A stretch of 64,000 nucleotides of DNA from NCBI GenBank assembly GCA_030148865.1, contig JASBSR010000021.1:1-64000 (forward strand). The letters are read 5' to 3'. Shown in pieces: positions 38,828 to 48,117 of the stretch. The notes beneath the pieces are model-generated. The model searched no databases and was not told the DNA's origin. It was given only the letters and a program-made list of their open reading frames with translations. The stretch comes from Gammaproteobacteria bacterium (GTDB lineage Bacteria; Pseudomonadota; Gammaproteobacteria; SZUA-229). Every line of letters begins with the position of its first letter. Within the stretch, counting starts at the first letter, position 1. A program made the translations under genes and the position numbers.

Positions 38828-41539
38828 TCAGGCAACTCGGCGGCGTTGTTGCGCGGGAGTTTCCGGATCTATCAGGCCAAGATCCAGCATAAACTGCTGC
38901 ATAATGGACTCAGCCTGATAGTCCTGGCTGCGTAATATGGCATTTTGTTTCAGCTGCTGATGCTTTAAGGGTGACTGGAAATGCTGAATAATCTGCTGAC
39001 TGAATTCGCCACGGGTATTGACCAGATAGCCATTCACCTTATCTTTGATAATATCTTTTGGGCCTTTGCAGTTATAGGCAATGACGGGCATACCATATAC
39101 AAAGGATTCCAGCACAACATTGCCGAAGGTATCAAAGCGCGATGGAAAAACGAACAGGTCGAGGCTTGCATACAGCTGAGCCATTAGTTTTTTATCTATC
39201 CAGCCTAAAAACAATGCTTCTGAAAGTTGTTGTTTAAGCTCATCTTCATCAGGGCCGCAGCCAGCTATAACAATGCGTATATCAGGTACCGACTGTTTTA
39301 CCTGCGCAATAATTTCAGGAAGATCAAAAATCCCTTTCTCTTTGCTTAATCTGCTGGCAAACAATAAAACAGGGGTTTCATCAGTTGCATCAGAAAATAG
39401 TGTGCTCTTATGAACTAGATCAATATCCTCGTTGCTGATATTGGTGTGATGGGCAGTGAGAAAAACTTTGTTTTCATCTAGTTGCATCTGATGCCCGCTT
39501 AACCAGCTACGGTGTTCGGTGTTAAGTACAAAAACGCCAGAATACTGCTGGTAGAAAAAACGCATTATCCGGCGTATTCGATCACGCTCATGCTGGTTCA
39601 TATCGGTTGTATTTTTGATGAACTCCAGCCAGTCGGTATGCATAAAAAAATAGGCTGGTACATTGAACATGTGTTTGATAAATATTGACACCAGCGCCAT
39701 AGGGCCTTCGGTTGAGCAAATAATTCGGTCATAACCGCCTTCGTAAAATATCTTAGCGATCTCCATTAAATCAGGTATTCTCATCTCCTGTTCGCCAAAA
39801 TGTGACACTGTCAGGCTGGTTAGTGGTTTGACGACATGTAAATGTGGCTCGCATTCAGCGTCAGCATGACAAATCAAAAAGTCTATCGGCAAGTCTGACC
39901 GCTGAATCTCCTTTAATTTCGCAGAGAGCGAATTGGATACGCCGTTCTTGTCTCTTAGGGTATCGGTTAAATAAAGCGCACGTCTGGGGTGATGGTTGCT
40001 GTCAATGTGCTCTGCAAAATCATTTAAGAACTTTCTATTCTGATATAATAATCGAGTGCTTGCTACTGTTGTGCCAAGAAGTATGATGCTAACAAGCATG
40101 GGGAATGAGAGATTGTCCAGAAGTTTTCCGACACTGATGCCGCTTATGCTATCTTTTTTTGTCTCTAAGCCAAACAACAGTGTTGTTAGCTGGCTTGGAA
40201 TCTCAAACTTTCTGGTAATTTCCTCAGTGCAAAATTTCTCAAGTTTATGTTCGTTTTTGATGTAGCGAGATTTCTTTGATCTTTCTATAATTAACTGATT
40301 AAGCTCGGTATATAAGCTTGATATTGAGGTATTTACTGTTGTGATGAATTTTTCAGGTGTTATGTGTTTGCTGTTGGCGATATTCTCAAGATATTTAATA
40401 CAGAACCTGTAATCTTTTTTTATGTTCCATTTCACAAGCTTGTTGAGTTTTTTTCCTTGTAGAGCATCATGGACAAAACCAAAAAACTTTTGTGTGTTTT
40501 TGTTTTTTTGCATTTCCAGAAGTAAATTACTGATAGTAAAGCAGGCCAGCTTGTCTGACATTTCGCCGCGATGGAAAAATATCCGCAGCAGGCCTGGATC
40601 CTGTATTTTTGTCGCTACTTGTGAAAAATAATCGAGCAACGCAATATTCAGTTTTTGATTTTCAGCAACGTGACCGAAAGGTGTGACGCGGCCTTCTCGA
40701 ATCGCTTCCAGTGCCAGCTCTGATTTCCGGCTGGTTTTGAGTCGCTCGGAAAGATCCGGTACATGTAAGTAGGATCCACATTGGCCGGCAAACAGCCCCA
40801 TGTGGTCGTCTGAGCCGCCAGTTAGTATTTTGGGTTGCTCTGGATTGACGGCGTAATCATCAGGCCTGAGGCCGTATTTTCTGGCATAGTCATGTATTTT
40901 CTCTGCGCTCAGAGTATTAATCCAGTTTAATGTCAGTACGCTCTGCCACTGATCTCTCTGGCCGTTCAGTATTTCATATCGCTGGAACATAACCGCGAGT
41001 TTTTCAAATAATGTTAAGTCGATTTTGTCACTACGGGTATAAAAATACAGAGGGTGGGGCAGAATGACTGGAATATTATGTTCAGCTGCATAGCGCAGAA
41101 ACTGATAAATATTTTTGCGCTTGTAATTTAGTGTGGTCTCCTGATCCGGGGTAAAGCCATAGCTTAATACGTGTATGAACAGGCTGTACTCAGGGAAATG
41201 ACAGGTAAACTCAGCAGCGACCAGCGTATCTTCTCCTTTGTCCAACAGATCCCAGCAGGATCGAGCATTATTGTGATTGGTGATAGTGATAACATCACAG
41301 TTATTGGCTTTCAGGGTTTTAACTAGATTTTTGGTTTTTAACCAGGTTTCAGGTAGACCTAGAATGCGCCCCCATAGTTCGTCAGGAACATCACTATTGA
41401 AATCGTGGCAGTGCAGATCAACTTTGAGGCTTTCGGCTGGTACGATTGTGCTGCTGGCACGATCAAGATACTGCTTTAACTGAGATTGCTGATCTCTGCG
41501 GAACTCACTAATGCTGCTGTCTGAAAGAAAATCTATCAT
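38828..41539 (-). CDS. PHP phosphoesterase-GT4 glycosyltransferase fusion
   Basis: About 903 residues. The N-terminal PHP domain (about 35-310) has VDLHCHDF, ITNHNN, a PHPLYF segment and GGSDDHMG, the metal-ligand set of the PHP family. A long linker with one hydrophobic segment (about 480-500, FPMLVSIILLGTTVAST) follows. The C-terminal GT-B glycosyltransferase (about 545-880) has the family 4 motif FDTFGNVVLESFVYGMPVIA. The preferred ATG at 41539 has an AAGGAG site; an upstream ATG at 41611 lies inside the aminotransferase gene. The substrate is unknown. Confidence 0.83.
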   Translation of the reverse strand: MIDFLSDSSISEFRRDQQSQLKQYLDRASSTIVPAESLKVDLHCHDFNSDVPDELWGRILGLPETWLKTKNLVKTLKANNCDVITITNHNNARSCWDLLDKGEDTLVAAEFTCHFPEYSLFIHVLSYGFTPDQETTLNYKRKNIYQFLRYAAEHNIPVILPHPLYFYTRSDKIDLTLFEKLAVMFQRYEILNGQRDQWQSVLTLNWINTLSAEKIHDYARKYGLRPDDYAVNPEQPKILTGGSDDHMGLFAGQCGSYLHVPDLSERLKTSRKSELALEAIREGRVTPFGHVAENQKLNIALLDYFSQVATKIQDPGLLRIFFHRGEMSDKLACFTISNLLLEMQKNKNTQKFFGFVHDALQGKKLNKLVKWNIKKDYRFCIKYLENIANSKHITPEKFITTVNTSISSLYTELNQLIIERSKKSRYIKNEHKLEKFCTEEITRKFEIPSQLTTLLFGLETKKDSISGISVGKLLDNLSFPMLVSIILLGTTVASTRLLYQNRKFLNDFAEHIDSNHHPRRALYLTDTLRDKNGVSNSLSAKLKEIQRSDLPIDFLICHADAECEPHLHVVKPLTSLTVSHFGEQEMRIPDLMEIAKIFYEGGYDRIICSTEGPMALVSIFIKHMFNVPAYFFMHTDWLEFIKNTTDMNQHERDRIRRIMRFFYQQYSGVFVLNTEHRSWLSGHQMQLDENKVFLTAHHTNISNEDIDLVHKSTLFSDATDETPVLLFASRLSKEKGIFDLPEIIAQVKQSVPDIRIVIAGCGPDEDELKQQLSEALFLGWIDKKLMAQLYASLDLFVFPSRFDTFGNVVLESFVYGMPVIAYNCKGPKDIIKDKVNGYLVNTRGEFSQQIIQHFQSPLKHQQLKQNAILRSQDYQAESIMQQFMLDLGLIDPETPAQQRRRVA

Positions 41540-41543
41540 GACC

Positions 41544-43274
41544 TCATGACTCCTTAAGTGATCTCTGGTCGGGTTGATTTCTAGTTCTTGATGCAGGTTT
41601 TCTGGATGCATTCCCGCCCGGCTTTGTGAAACGCGCCTGTAGCATTTCTTTAAGTACTTGTCGTTTTATAGATCTGTTGCTTAAGCCTGCATTCTGCCAC
41701 CACCAACCATCTTTTTTCATATTTCTTGCTGCATTGACGAAGCAGGACATAACCTGTTCATAATCTTCATTAGTAAAGTTGTGACTCATGATGATTCTTC
41801 CAGTACCGATCCAGCTCAGGGTTACACCCTCTGCGCGCAAGTAATACTGATACATCCAGTTGTAACGGCTGGGTAATGTGTAGAGTACTGTCCAGATTGA
41901 TGTGAGATTGGCGATTTGTACTGGTAACTGTGTTTCCGAGAGGCGTTTGTTCAATTCGTCTACGCGTCGATTCCACTGTGTCTCAAGTTGCAGATAGTTT
42001 TTTTGGTGGCCGGGGTCTTCAATACGAGTCAGAAATTCATGCATGCTTGCCATGACATAGGGATGAGAATTGAATGTGCCACGGGCAAATGAAATATTCA
42101 CCGGTTGATCATCTTTGAAACGCTTCATGAGGTGATGTTTCCCACAGACTACGCCGACTGGCAGCCCACCACCCAGTGTTTTTCCGTAGGTGACCATGTC
42201 AGCCTGAATACCAAAATATTCCTGAGCTCCACGGTAGGCGAGACGGAATCCGGTGAAGACTTCATCGAATATTAGAATGATAGATCTGCGCGTACAAATA
42301 TCGCGTATTTTTTTAAGCCATTGACTGTATACCTCACGATCAAAACGCGCACTTCGCTCACTGTTAATCAACGAACCATCATTTGCGGCATCGGCGTTGG
42401 GGTGCAGTGCCTGCAGCGGATTGATGAGTATGCAGGCAATATCATGCCGGGTTTCAAGTACCTTGAGTGTGTGTTCACTCAAATCACTCAAGGTATATAC
42501 ATCTCTGATGTCACGCTGGTTGCCAATCCCCGGTTGTACGCCATCCCACCAGCCGTGATAGGCGCCACAGAAACGAACTAGATGCGACTTTCCGGTGTGA
42601 TATCGCGCTAGCCTTACAGCCTGCATAACCGCTTCAGTACCGGACATGTGAAACGAGACTTGATCGAGACCTGAAATGTGTTTTATTTTTTCAACATTTT
42701 TCTTTATCAGAGGATGATAGGTTCCGAGTACAGGGCCATAGTTTTTGATCTTTTCATAGCCTTTTTCCATACATTCCTTGTAGAATTCGTAGCCGAATAC
42801 ATTGACGCCGTATGAGCCAGTAAGATCAAGACTCCAGTTACCATCCAGGTCTTTAATTCTGACGCCTGAAGTCTCTATAGCAACAATCCCTGGCTTTAGT
42901 GCCTGACTGACGATTCTTCGATAAGGAAATGGAACACGATAAGCATTGGTGAAACGTATGTCAGAGATCGAGCTTTCCTGTGATTCGTTAAATACAATAC
43001 TTTCTGGGTATGTTTCTCTGAATATTTTCCCCAAATTGTCAAAAGCTAGCTGACGAGTTTTACAAATCTCGACAGGAGCGCCGTCACTGGAAAAAAACTG
43101 ATCATAGTTATATTCAAATAAGGGGATACAATGCGCAATTCGTCGGGACCAGCGAGAATGTCCTCTCAAAGAAGGGTGTTTCGCCTTCGAGAGCTGTAGC
43201 CTGATCCATATTTTGCAGCACAGATAAACGAATATAGCAGTGCTTAAAACTATTGTTCCATAGGCCTGATACAT
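41544..43274 (-). CDS. Membrane-anchored class III aminotransferase
   Basis: A 576-residue PLP enzyme of the glutamate-1-semialdehyde aminomutase-like class III family. The PLP Lys is K365 (YGKTLGGGLPVGVV), with D337-E338 in IFDEVFTGFR and AYHGWWDG around 238-245. It has an N-terminal membrane helix (about 7-20) and a basic stretch, so it sits at the membrane, unlike normal soluble members. The C-terminal 40 residues are Arg/Lys-rich. It is the first gene of the unit, 4 bases ahead of the PHP-GT4 start. The substrate is unknown. Confidence 0.85.
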   Translation of the reverse strand: MYQAYGTIVLSTAIFVYLCCKIWIRLQLSKAKHPSLRGHSRWSRRIAHCIPLFEYNYDQFFSSDGAPVEICKTRQLAFDNLGKIFRETYPESIVFNESQESSISDIRFTNAYRVPFPYRRIVSQALKPGIVAIETSGVRIKDLDGNWSLDLTGSYGVNVFGYEFYKECMEKGYEKIKNYGPVLGTYHPLIKKNVEKIKHISGLDQVSFHMSGTEAVMQAVRLARYHTGKSHLVRFCGAYHGWWDGVQPGIGNQRDIRDVYTLSDLSEHTLKVLETRHDIACILINPLQALHPNADAANDGSLINSERSARFDREVYSQWLKKIRDICTRRSIILIFDEVFTGFRLAYRGAQEYFGIQADMVTYGKTLGGGLPVGVVCGKHHLMKRFKDDQPVNISFARGTFNSHPYVMASMHEFLTRIEDPGHQKNYLQLETQWNRRVDELNKRLSETQLPVQIANLTSIWTVLYTLPSRYNWMYQYYLRAEGVTLSWIGTGRIIMSHNFTNEDYEQVMSCFVNAARNMKKDGWWWQNAGLSNRSIKRQVLKEMLQARFTKPGGNASRKPASRTRNQPDQRSLKES

Positions 43275-43696
43275 ACTTTGTCATCTGTTCTAGTGATGTT
43301 GCTGCAAAGTAACAGGCTGATATGACGGAAATATGTTGGTTATTTTGAGTTTATATGACAGATTTTGACGAATAATTATCGATGCATACGAGCAGTTATA
43401 TCGTGAATCACTCCAGCGTTAATAACGGGTCCTTTCGTCTCCGGCTACAACATGCGGCCACATAGTGTCGTTACCATGACCATTTTTTTGCCGTATGTGT
43501 TTGGCTGTTGATAATGTTTAAACAATGATGACGGTCGTGGATGAAGCATTAGCTGGTATGCCCGCATCCTATTGTTAGCAAATGTGGGCGGAGCTAATGT
43601 ACAGGATGGTACCTGCTGGCGCATGGTGCGTATTGTTGCAGCGGCCCGCTGAACGCTAGCAGAAAGGCTAACTGCACTACTGATGCTGGGTATACT
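43275..43696. other. Gene-free 422-base gap
   Basis: I see no convincing gene or RNA here. The stretch separates the aminotransferase start from the 3' end of the FHA gene, both on the minus strand, so it should hold the promoter of the aminotransferase operon. A palindrome CAGCGGCCCGCTG (near 43639) and the AT-rich stretch at about 43320-43385 are the only structures I noticed. Confidence 0.5.
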
Positions 43697-44407
43697 CTAA
43701 TCCAGGTGGAACCCCATTTTTACACCGGCCACTTCGATGATGTCGGAGTCCACCAGCGCATGCGCATGTTTACCAATGGCGTTGCCGTTGACCACGGGCA
43801 TGTCACCGGACGAGCCAGCGTCGACCACGATAAGAAAGTAGCCATTCGGTCGGCGTGTTATGGCAGCGATTTGAACATCTGGTTTGCCAAGCGTAGTAAT
43901 AACTTTGGTGAGCTGAAGTTCTTTACCACTATTGGTGCCGCTGAGCAGTTGCAGGCGAGCGGCACCCGGGCCAGCGGAACGACTGCTACCCGCAGATGCG
44001 AGATCGGCGGCGATTTTACCGATGGATTGCTCCAGTTTATGATCATTTTCGGTCTGCTCCGGCATGCCAGCAGCATCGGGGCGGATGATCATGGTTTTTT
44101 CAAAGTCACCACCCGCAGCAGCGTCGTTCACATATTTGAGCTTGTGCTTGCCGAGCGTGATGACATCGCCCGGCTGGAGCGCGTGTTTGGTGATTTTAGT
44201 GTCGTTGACAAAGGTGCCGTTGGTGCTGTTCAGGTCTTCAATGAACGAATCATTGAGAATAGTGAGGACTTTGGCATGGTGACTGCTGACCGCCAGATTG
44301 TCGATATGAATATCATTATCTGGCTCACGCCCGATAGTAATCGTTTCTTTATCCAGCTCATAATCCTGGATGCCCGCACCGCTAAAACTGAGAACTAGCC
44401 TGGCCAT
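43697..44407 (-). CDS. FHA-domain signalling protein
   Basis: A 236-residue protein. An N-terminal FHA domain (about 20-85) has the phosphothreonine-binding set: GRE at 26-28, SSHHAK and NSTNGTFVN. A flexible linker (about 95-150) follows, then a second, degenerate FHA-like C-terminal region (about 150-235). FHA domains bind phospho-Thr made by Ser/Thr kinases, and the CHASE2 kinase gene is upstream on the same strand, with a PP2C gene between. It is the last gene of that unit, 24 bases after the phosphatase stop. Confidence 0.88.
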   Translation of the reverse strand: MARLVLSFSGAGIQDYELDKETITIGREPDNDIHIDNLAVSSHHAKVLTILNDSFIEDLNSTNGTFVNDTKITKHALQPGDVITLGKHKLKYVNDAAAGGDFEKTMIIRPDAAGMPEQTENDHKLEQSIGKIAADLASAGSSRSAGPGAARLQLLSGTNSGKELQLTKVITTLGKPDVQIAAITRRPNGYFLIVVDAGSSGDMPVVNGNAIGKHAHALVDSDIIEVAGVKMGFHLD

Positions 44408-44431
44408 TTTTTTTCCTGGAGACGTGTATAT

Positions 44432-45256
44432 TCATGAGAATAAATCAAAAAATCGAGAAAACAAGCTATTTCCGGCAGGAAAAGATTTTATCGGCCGTGC
44501 CAGAATAGCGGATATGTTGTCTTTGCCGCCGTGCTCGTTGGCGACCCGGACCAACTCTGATGCGGCTTTAGCAAGATCGGTATCGCACTTTTTGATGGTT
44601 TGCGCAATCAGGTCATCATCCATTAGATCGGTGACACCGTCAGAGCAGAGCAGGTAAATATCATCGACCTGGGCAATGTCTTCCTGAATATCCACCTGGA
44701 CATAGTCTTCAATACCGATGGCGCGCGTCACCAGATTTTTGTTGAGCGATTTCTGTGCCTGCTCGGGCGTATAGAAGCCACGGTCGATGAGTTCCTGCAT
44801 CAGGCTGTGGTCACGGGTGATTTGCTCGAATTCATTGTCACGCAATCGATACAGGCGTGAGTCGCCGACGTGGGCCACGGTAAAGCGATTATCATAAAAT
44901 AGCACCACCACCATGGTGGTGCCCATGCCACGGTACTGCGTGTTGTCAATCGATGCGCTGTAGACACTGGTGTTGGCCTCGATTATGGCTTCATGAATTG
45001 CCATACTTTCCAGGCTGTAGCCAGAGTCCTCATCGGTTTCGCCGGGGCTTATTTTTTTTAGTTTATGACCGAGCAGGTCGCTCACCGTGCTTACTGCCAT
45101 GGCACTCGCGACTTCGCCACCCCGGTGACCGCCCATGCCATCGGCCAGTATTGCCAGCCCCAGGTTCGGGTCGCAGCTGATCGTATCCTCATTCTGTTCG
45201 CGCACGCAACCGACGTCCGTTAGACCAGCCATTTCGATCTTCCCTTTCAGACTCAT
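44432..45256 (-). CDS. PP2C-type Ser/Thr protein phosphatase
   Basis: A 274-residue PP2C. The metal and catalytic motifs are in order: QNED (about 20-23), ILADGMGGHRGGEVAS (about 36-51), HVGDSRLYR, LCSDGVTDL and GKDNISAI. It removes phosphate from Ser/Thr proteins and probably opposes the CHASE2 kinase encoded 11 bases upstream. Kinase, phosphatase and FHA genes together form a compact signalling set. No type VI secretion genes flank them here. Confidence 0.93.
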   Translation of the reverse strand: MSLKGKIEMAGLTDVGCVREQNEDTISCDPNLGLAILADGMGGHRGGEVASAMAVSTVSDLLGHKLKKISPGETDEDSGYSLESMAIHEAIIEANTSVYSASIDNTQYRGMGTTMVVVLFYDNRFTVAHVGDSRLYRLRDNEFEQITRDHSLMQELIDRGFYTPEQAQKSLNKNLVTRAIGIEDYVQVDIQEDIAQVDDIYLLCSDGVTDLMDDDLIAQTIKKCDTDLAKAASELVRVANEHGGKDNISAILARPIKSFPAGNSLFSRFFDLFS

Positions 45257-45267
45257 GAGAGTAGCGC

Positions 45268-47943
45268 CTAGCTCAGACCTTCTGCCTGCAATATCTTAAG
45301 ACACTTACTGATATCCTCTGCCATATCAGAGCCGAGTTGATATCGTTTATCGGTATCTTTCTCCATCGAACGATTGATGATCAGGCTGATACAGCGTGGC
45401 AGATCGTGTTTAATGCTGTCGGGAGCGGGGTGGGGTTCATTAGCTATTTTATACATCAGAGTCGCCATGGAATCACCCTTGAATGGTAATTCACCCGTAA
45501 CCATCTGGAATAACATAACCCCGAGCGAGAACAGGTCAGACTGTCCGCCGACTTTTTTACCCGCCAGTTGCTCGGGTGACATATACGAAGGCGTGCCCAG
45601 TACCATGCCGGTTTTGGTTTTGCTGGAATCGGTGATGCGCGCGATACCAAAATCGGTAATCTTGAGCACATCAGTTTGAGCATCATACATAATATTGGCA
45701 GGCTTGATATCACGGTGTACGACATTGTTAGCATGCGCGTAATCCAGGCCTTCGGCTGCACGTTTGATCAGCATTAACACTTTGCTGACGGGTAGCAGGC
45801 TGTCTTTTTTAATATATTGGGTGAGATCATTGCCCTTGAGAAATTCCATCGCGATATAAGCGAGGTCGTGTTCATCGCCAGCATCATAAATAGTCACAAT
45901 CGAAGGATGGGTGAGACGACCTGCGGTTTCGGCTTCACGGAAGAAACGTCGTTTCACTTCGTCGAGTTCATCGGCCTCAAATTCTTGCGACAGTGCCATG
46001 GTTTTGATTGCCACGACACGTGAAATTTTGGGATCTTTACCGAGATAGACCGCACCCATGGCACCTTTGCCGAGCTCGCGTTCAATCTCGTAACGTCCCA
46101 GCATCGGTTTTTCAACACCGCCGCCTTCGAGTATCAGCGTGCCGCCGGGGGATGATGAACCGCCGCCGAGCATGACGGTATCTTCCATCGCTTTGGCGCG
46201 TATCGCGCGTTCTTTAATATCGCGAAATTTGGCGTCATGATCGGCCATGTAGTTATACACTGATTTGGCCTTGTTGAACTGGCGTTTGCGTTCGTAGTCG
46301 AGCGCCAGATTGTACAATAGTTCCAGTGTACCTTTATCGTTGGGCAGCTTACGGAATTTCTCAAACGCCATGTCGAGCTGTCCCTGACCCTGCAAGGACA
46401 GACCCAGCATACGATTGCTTTCGGCAGACTCAATATCCAGTTGTGCCTTGCCACGCTCGGTGAGCATGTAACGTTTGGTGGTGAGTAACAGATGACCGAC
46501 TACCAGCAGTGCTGCCGGTAGCATCAATTGTATCCACATGCCCTGAGCGGTCATCATTATATAGTGTGTCGCGAACAGGACGATGAACAGCTGCACCGAT
46601 ACTACAAAGCCGACACCGGCACTCATGCGTGGCAATACCAGCATCAGATAAAGTGCAATCAGCACCACGGCACTCATATATGTATATGGCGCCCATTCAG
46701 GCTTGATAAAAAAGTCTTCGTTGAGAATACTCGACACTGAGTGTGCCAGCGTAAGTACAGGTGCCATCGCCGGGTTAACAGGCGTTACGAAACTGGTGCC
46801 AACACCCGCTGCTGTAGCGCCAATCAGCACGATTTTGTCCTTGTATTTACTGGCGGGAATTTTGCCTGAGACCACATCATAAAAAGAATCCACCGGGAAA
46901 GCATCACCAGACTGGTTGCTGTAGAAAAAAGTATTCATGGTCGAATTGTGGTTGGTTCTGATATTGAGCTTGCCCAGTCGAACATGTGAGCCCAGATAAA
47001 TTTTGATGTCATTCAGTGAAAGATTCAGGCTACGTGCAGCAAGGAGCAGAGCGACTGAAGGATAGAAGTCGTCAAAATAATTTACCACGAGCGGTTCGCT
47101 ACGAATACCACCGTCGGAATCTAACAGGATTACCTGCGAGCCGATACCTGTTGCCTGTTCAGCTATTTTGGCAATCGGCGGGCTCGCTTGTATGACGCTT
47201 ACCGGGTAGGCATTGGGCTCAATGTTGCTGGCAATGACATTAGCTTCTGGTAAACGATATTTCAAAATATAATCAGGCAATGTTTCATCCTGACGGCCAA
47301 GTGCTTCACCACCCGCAAACTCCATTGCCTGAATGATATTATTGTTGGCGTGCATGCTCTCTGCCAATATTGTATCAGTGTCGAGTGCGAGTTCTGCAGA
47401 GTTCAGAAATTCATTAAAGGCCTGTAATTCATCACCAAGCTGAGTTTTCAATGGTGATTTATCGAGATAGTCACTGACCTGTTTTAATGCGGCGCGGCCA
47501 TTGGCATCGCGTTTATTTTTCACCAGTTTGCCCGCAGATTTAATCACCGAGTCGAGTTCGGTTATCATCGCTGGTGCTGCGGTCAGGCTGCTTTGTACGA
47601 ATGAGGTTTTCAGATCGCGAATGAACTGTAATCCGGGATCGAGCTGGGGTTCGGAAAAGGTTACCGTCTGGCCGATGACTTTGACGCCGCCCTGGGTGAG
47701 TACGTCATACATTTTGGCGTGCACATCGCGCGGCCAGGGGAAGCGGCCGATATTGTTGATGCTCTCCTCATCGATGGCGATCACCGCAATCCTGTCGCTG
47801 GGGGTTCGGTTTGAAGCGCTGACAGCAATGTCGTAAGCACTGCGTTCCAGACCTTGAATTAGATTCGAATTAGCGAAGGTGACGAAAATTAGAGTGATTG
47901 CCAGGCCGACAAACCAGTCGCTCTTCCAGAACCCGTTCTTCAT
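45268..47943 (-). CDS. CHASE2-sensor Ser/Thr protein kinase
   Basis: A protein of about 891 residues. A signal-anchor helix (about 10-25) precedes a CHASE2 periplasmic domain (about 45-415). Three membrane helices follow (about 425-490), then a TPR-like helical segment (about 505-585) and a Hanks-type kinase (about 615-880). The kinase has GKGAMGAVYLG, catalytic Lys at VVAIK, HRDIKPAN and DFG. AGGGGA 5-6 bases upstream selects the ATG at 47943; an in-frame ATG at 47961 adds six residues. CHASE2 coupled to a kinase suggests an external signal. Confidence 0.93.
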   Translation of the reverse strand: MKNGFWKSDWFVGLAITLIFVTFANSNLIQGLERSAYDIAVSASNRTPSDRIAVIAIDEESINNIGRFPWPRDVHAKMYDVLTQGGVKVIGQTVTFSEPQLDPGLQFIRDLKTSFVQSSLTAAPAMITELDSVIKSAGKLVKNKRDANGRAALKQVSDYLDKSPLKTQLGDELQAFNEFLNSAELALDTDTILAESMHANNNIIQAMEFAGGEALGRQDETLPDYILKYRLPEANVIASNIEPNAYPVSVIQASPPIAKIAEQATGIGSQVILLDSDGGIRSEPLVVNYFDDFYPSVALLLAARSLNLSLNDIKIYLGSHVRLGKLNIRTNHNSTMNTFFYSNQSGDAFPVDSFYDVVSGKIPASKYKDKIVLIGATAAGVGTSFVTPVNPAMAPVLTLAHSVSSILNEDFFIKPEWAPYTYMSAVVLIALYLMLVLPRMSAGVGFVVSVQLFIVLFATHYIMMTAQGMWIQLMLPAALLVVGHLLLTTKRYMLTERGKAQLDIESAESNRMLGLSLQGQGQLDMAFEKFRKLPNDKGTLELLYNLALDYERKRQFNKAKSVYNYMADHDAKFRDIKERAIRAKAMEDTVMLGGGSSSPGGTLILEGGGVEKPMLGRYEIERELGKGAMGAVYLGKDPKISRVVAIKTMALSQEFEADELDEVKRRFFREAETAGRLTHPSIVTIYDAGDEHDLAYIAMEFLKGNDLTQYIKKDSLLPVSKVLMLIKRAAEGLDYAHANNVVHRDIKPANIMYDAQTDVLKITDFGIARITDSSKTKTGMVLGTPSYMSPEQLAGKKVGGQSDLFSLGVMLFQMVTGELPFKGDSMATLMYKIANEPHPAPDSIKHDLPRCISLIINRSMEKDTDKRYQLGSDMAEDISKCLKILQAEGLS

Positions 47944-48117
47944 AGTGTTCCCCTGGGACATCTTGTTTTTAGTATTATCTATGGGTCAGCAAATGATGCA
48001 CGCCGGAATATGGCTTGTTATATCAGGCTATGTAATTGATTGCACCTGCTTTTTTTTGAGCATAGCGCATTCCGCAGTCATTGTCCTGCGCGCGAATACG
48101 GTTTTCAGGGGTTCAGA

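Noticed and set aside
43275-43696. A small gene in the 422-base gap between the aminotransferase and the FHA gene
   Set aside because: No open frame here has a ribosome site and family-like sequence.
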